Source: Planctomycetota bacterium
Lineage (GTDB): Bacteria > Planctomycetota > GCA-002687715 > DRQF01
Assembly: GCA_024275615.1 (NCBI GenBank)
Contig: JAJRYU010000620.1
Span: 1 to 6,063 of the forward strand
DNA length: 6,063 nt
Direction: 5' to 3'
Part shown: in pieces, positions 4,385 through 6,063 of the stretch
How positions within the stretch are numbered: the first letter of the stretch is position 1
Layout of the letters: every line of letters begins with the position of its first letter
Translations under genes and position numbers: made by a program
Notes under the pieces: generated by a model
Told to the model about the DNA's origin: nothing
What the model saw: the letters and a program-made list of their open reading frames with translations, nothing else
Database searches by the model: none

Positions 4385-6063
4385 CTACATCACTGAAACT
4401 TCAACAGAGTTTGACAGTGCGATACCGGACGCCGTCGATGTCACCATGGCGCATTGGAATGCGCTCAAGACACCGATCGGCAAATTCGGGACGGTAAACC
4501 CGACATTCGTCGTACCGGTGGCAGATATTACGAAGAACGGATTGAAACCGCCGAGCGCTGTACCGTCAGCTAAGAGTACAAGCCCTGTCGGCAACCCTGT
4601 GGAGGGGTCAATTGCCCCACCAACGTCGATAGAACCAATGCCCGTATAGGACGCGATCGCCGGATTGAGAGTACCAGCAAACAAGATGATGGGCTGCAAG
4701 TTCTCACCCGACATCGTGAACAACAACGTGTCTCCGGCAGTCACCGTTGTGAAGTAAGGCCCATTGAGGCCGAAACTGATCGGGTCCGAATTCACGTTCA
4801 CTGAATTGTTGATGTCAAGAACGGCAAGGCCAGGAACGGGTGGTTGCCCAGGCGTTGGTAGTTGGTCAATGAAGGCAAAATCGTCGATGGCTACATCGTC
4901 CGAAACTGCGGCATTGTCGTTGTTTGTCCTAAATACGACTCTGACGATATTGGGGAGGAATGCCGACAGGTCGACGACACGTCTGGTCCAATCACTATTG
5001 CCGTTGCCCATGAAGGTGGACACTTGCATAGTCACGACTTGACCTGCCGTCTCATCGATCACATCGATGCTCAACAAGTTGTCGTCGCTCGCTCCAGGGC
5101 TGGCTGGGCTCACATACCAAAAGCTGATCGCCGGTTGAAAAGACGCCGTGACTGTGTTCAGGCAGGGTGAGATCAACGAGATAGACCCTGGTTGATTCTG
5201 AGAGTCTTCAATAAACATGTAGTTGCCGCTGCCACCAGGGCCTTGGGTGTGATCGGCTTGAGCTCCCCCAAGGCTGGGAACACTTTGAGGGGCCCACCCG
5301 GAAATGATATTCCCGGCGACACTTGCACCATCGAAGGGGTCATTGCTGAATCCTGGTGGCACATCAAAAATCGTTGGCGTAAATCCACCATTATTGGCAG
5401 CCAGTTGATCAAAATTCTCGGTGTAGCCGACGCTCTGGAGCGTCTCATGAAGAAGCAAGGTCTGGGAATCGTTTGCTGTGTCCTGGTCACCTGCGAGAGT
5501 CGCCGTCACCGTGAGCGTATTGTTCCCCGGTTGGGAAAGGTCAATGGTATTGGTGAAGGTAAAAGGAATCAGAGAGCCTTGCGTAATCGCGCTTGACGTG
5601 AACAGAAAGTCGCTCACGGAAATCACACCATTGATGTACAGATCCATTTGAATGAACGTGCCTGCAGGAAGAGTCAGCGAACCATCGGTGACCATGGTGA
5701 CACTCACAGTCTCTGCTGAGTTGAAGGAGTTGATGCAGGCATTGGAATTGGCGACGGGTGCATCAATGGAGATCATCCTGAGGTCAACTGTTGGCGGTTC
5801 ATAGACGCGAACATTGTCCACAAGCCACCACCAGTCCCACTGAGCGGTGTAGACATAGCGCACCTGTGCATTTGTTGCGGCCCCAGCCATGGCAGTGACA
5901 TCAAACGACTCTGAATTAGGCGTGATCTGGGTACCCACATCGGCCCCCGTCACAGTTTGGGCAATATTCCAAACCGTTCCATCAAAAACCTCAACAGACA
6001 TCGTGCTCGTGAGGTCTCTAAAGAAATGGTCATATTCAAGCAGGACCTGGACGTTCGTCGAGG
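4385..6063 (-). CDS. Large modular extracellular beta-sandwich protein, C-terminal part (5' end outside window)
   Basis: The frame is open from the right edge to the TAG at 4385-4387, giving 558 residues (numbered from the edge). The ATG at 6001 is internal: the 20 codons before it, including LLEYDHFFRD, continue the same domain. In order I see: the end of a MAM/jelly-roll-like domain (1-88, ending WWLVDNVRVYE); an Ig-like, CARDB-type domain (about 92-205, with TLTVTATLAGDQDTANDS); a second MAM or 'choice-of-anchor J'-like domain (about 212-398, from YTENFDQL to DDVAIDDFAFID); a Pro-rich linker (402-409); and a C-terminal beta domain (410-558) ending ASGIALSNSVEVSVM. Low Lys and high Asn, Thr, Ser and Gly content fit an extracellular or cell-surface protein. 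No LPXTG, membrane helix or standard sorting tail is seen. The final domain resembles C-termini of secreted proteins of Planctomycetota, from memory. Binding target and activity are unknown. It converges on the propeller gene and shares the hairpin terminator. Confidence 0.85.
   Translation of the reverse strand, partial: STNVQVLLEYDHFFRDLTSTMSVEVFDGTVWNIAQTVTGADVGTQITPNSESFDVTAMAGAATNAQVRYVYTAQWDWWWLVDNVRVYEPPTVDLRMISIDAPVANSNACINSFNSAETVSVTMVTDGSLTLPAGTFIQMDLYINGVISVSDFLFTSSAITQGSLIPFTFTNTIDLSQPGNNTLTVTATLAGDQDTANDSQTLLLHETLQSVGYTENFDQLAANNGGFTPTIFDVPPGFSNDPFDGASVAGNIISGWAPQSVPSLGGAQADHTQGPGGSGNYMFIEDSQNQPGSISLISPCLNTVTASFQPAISFWYVSPASPGASDDNLLSIDVIDETAGQVVTMQVSTFMGNGNSDWTRRVVDLSAFLPNIVRVVFRTNNDNAAVSDDVAIDDFAFIDQLPTPGQPPVPGLAVLDINNSVNVNSDPISFGLNGPYFTTVTAGDTLLFTMSGENLQPIILFAGTLNPAIASYTGIGSIDVGGAIDPSTGLPTGLVLLADGTALGGFNPFFVISATGTTNVGFTVPNLPIGVLSAFQCAMVTSTASGIALSNSVEVSVM

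Noticed and set aside
4862..5596. Plus-strand open frames opposite the surface-protein gene
   Set aside because: They are shadows of the minus-strand beta-sandwich domains, with no ribosome sites or recognisable motifs seen.
1..6063. CRISPR arrays, insertion sequences, tRNA or rRNA genes
   Set aside because: I saw no direct-repeat array, no transposase-like protein or terminal inverted repeats, and no tRNA- or rRNA-like stretch on either strand.

Overview
The window holds parts or all of six protein genes from a bacterial chromosome of middling GC content (judged by eye). There are no RNA genes, mobile elements or CRISPR arrays that I can see. The best guess at source is a Planctomycetota-like or similar environmental Gram-negative lineage. 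This rests on the large secreted Asp-box propeller at the left, the multidomain beta-sandwich surface protein at the right, and the style of that protein's last ~40 residues, which resembles C-terminal domains I associate with Planctomycetota. It is an inference from protein style, not a proven assignment.

Layout. (1) Positions 1-604, minus strand: the N-terminal 201 residues of a secreted VPS10/BNR-type beta-propeller, running off the left edge. (2) Positions 605-785: a divergent intergenic region with possible back-to-back promoters. (3) Positions 786-4293, plus strand: four tightly packed genes that look like one transcription unit. They are a two-helix PepSY membrane protein, an ArnT/GT39-like GT-C membrane glycosyltransferase, a MoaD/ThiS-type ubiquitin-fold protein ending in Gly-Gly, and a cytoplasmic six-Asp-box propeller (annotated in databases as 'exo-alpha-sialidase' or 'WD40/YVTN/BNR-like'). 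(4) Positions 4335-4361: a perfect hairpin between convergent genes. (5) Positions 4385-6063, minus strand: the C-terminal 558 residues of a large modular extracellular protein (MAM/jelly-roll-like, CARDB-like, second MAM-like and C-terminal beta domains), whose start lies beyond the right edge.

The most interesting part is the MoaD/ThiS plus Asp-box propeller pair. The ubiquitin-like protein has the diglycine tail needed for adenylation and thiocarboxylation or conjugation. Its last two sense codons (GGA GGA) also form the Shine-Dalgarno of the propeller gene, whose start lies one base past the stop codon, so the two are probably translationally coupled. No molybdopterin, thiamine or E1-like gene is visible in the window, so the role of the pair is open: a sulfur carrier, a protein modifier, or a dedicated partner of the propeller. 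The PepSY and glycosyltransferase genes upstream share the transcript by position, but I see no clear functional link to the pair.
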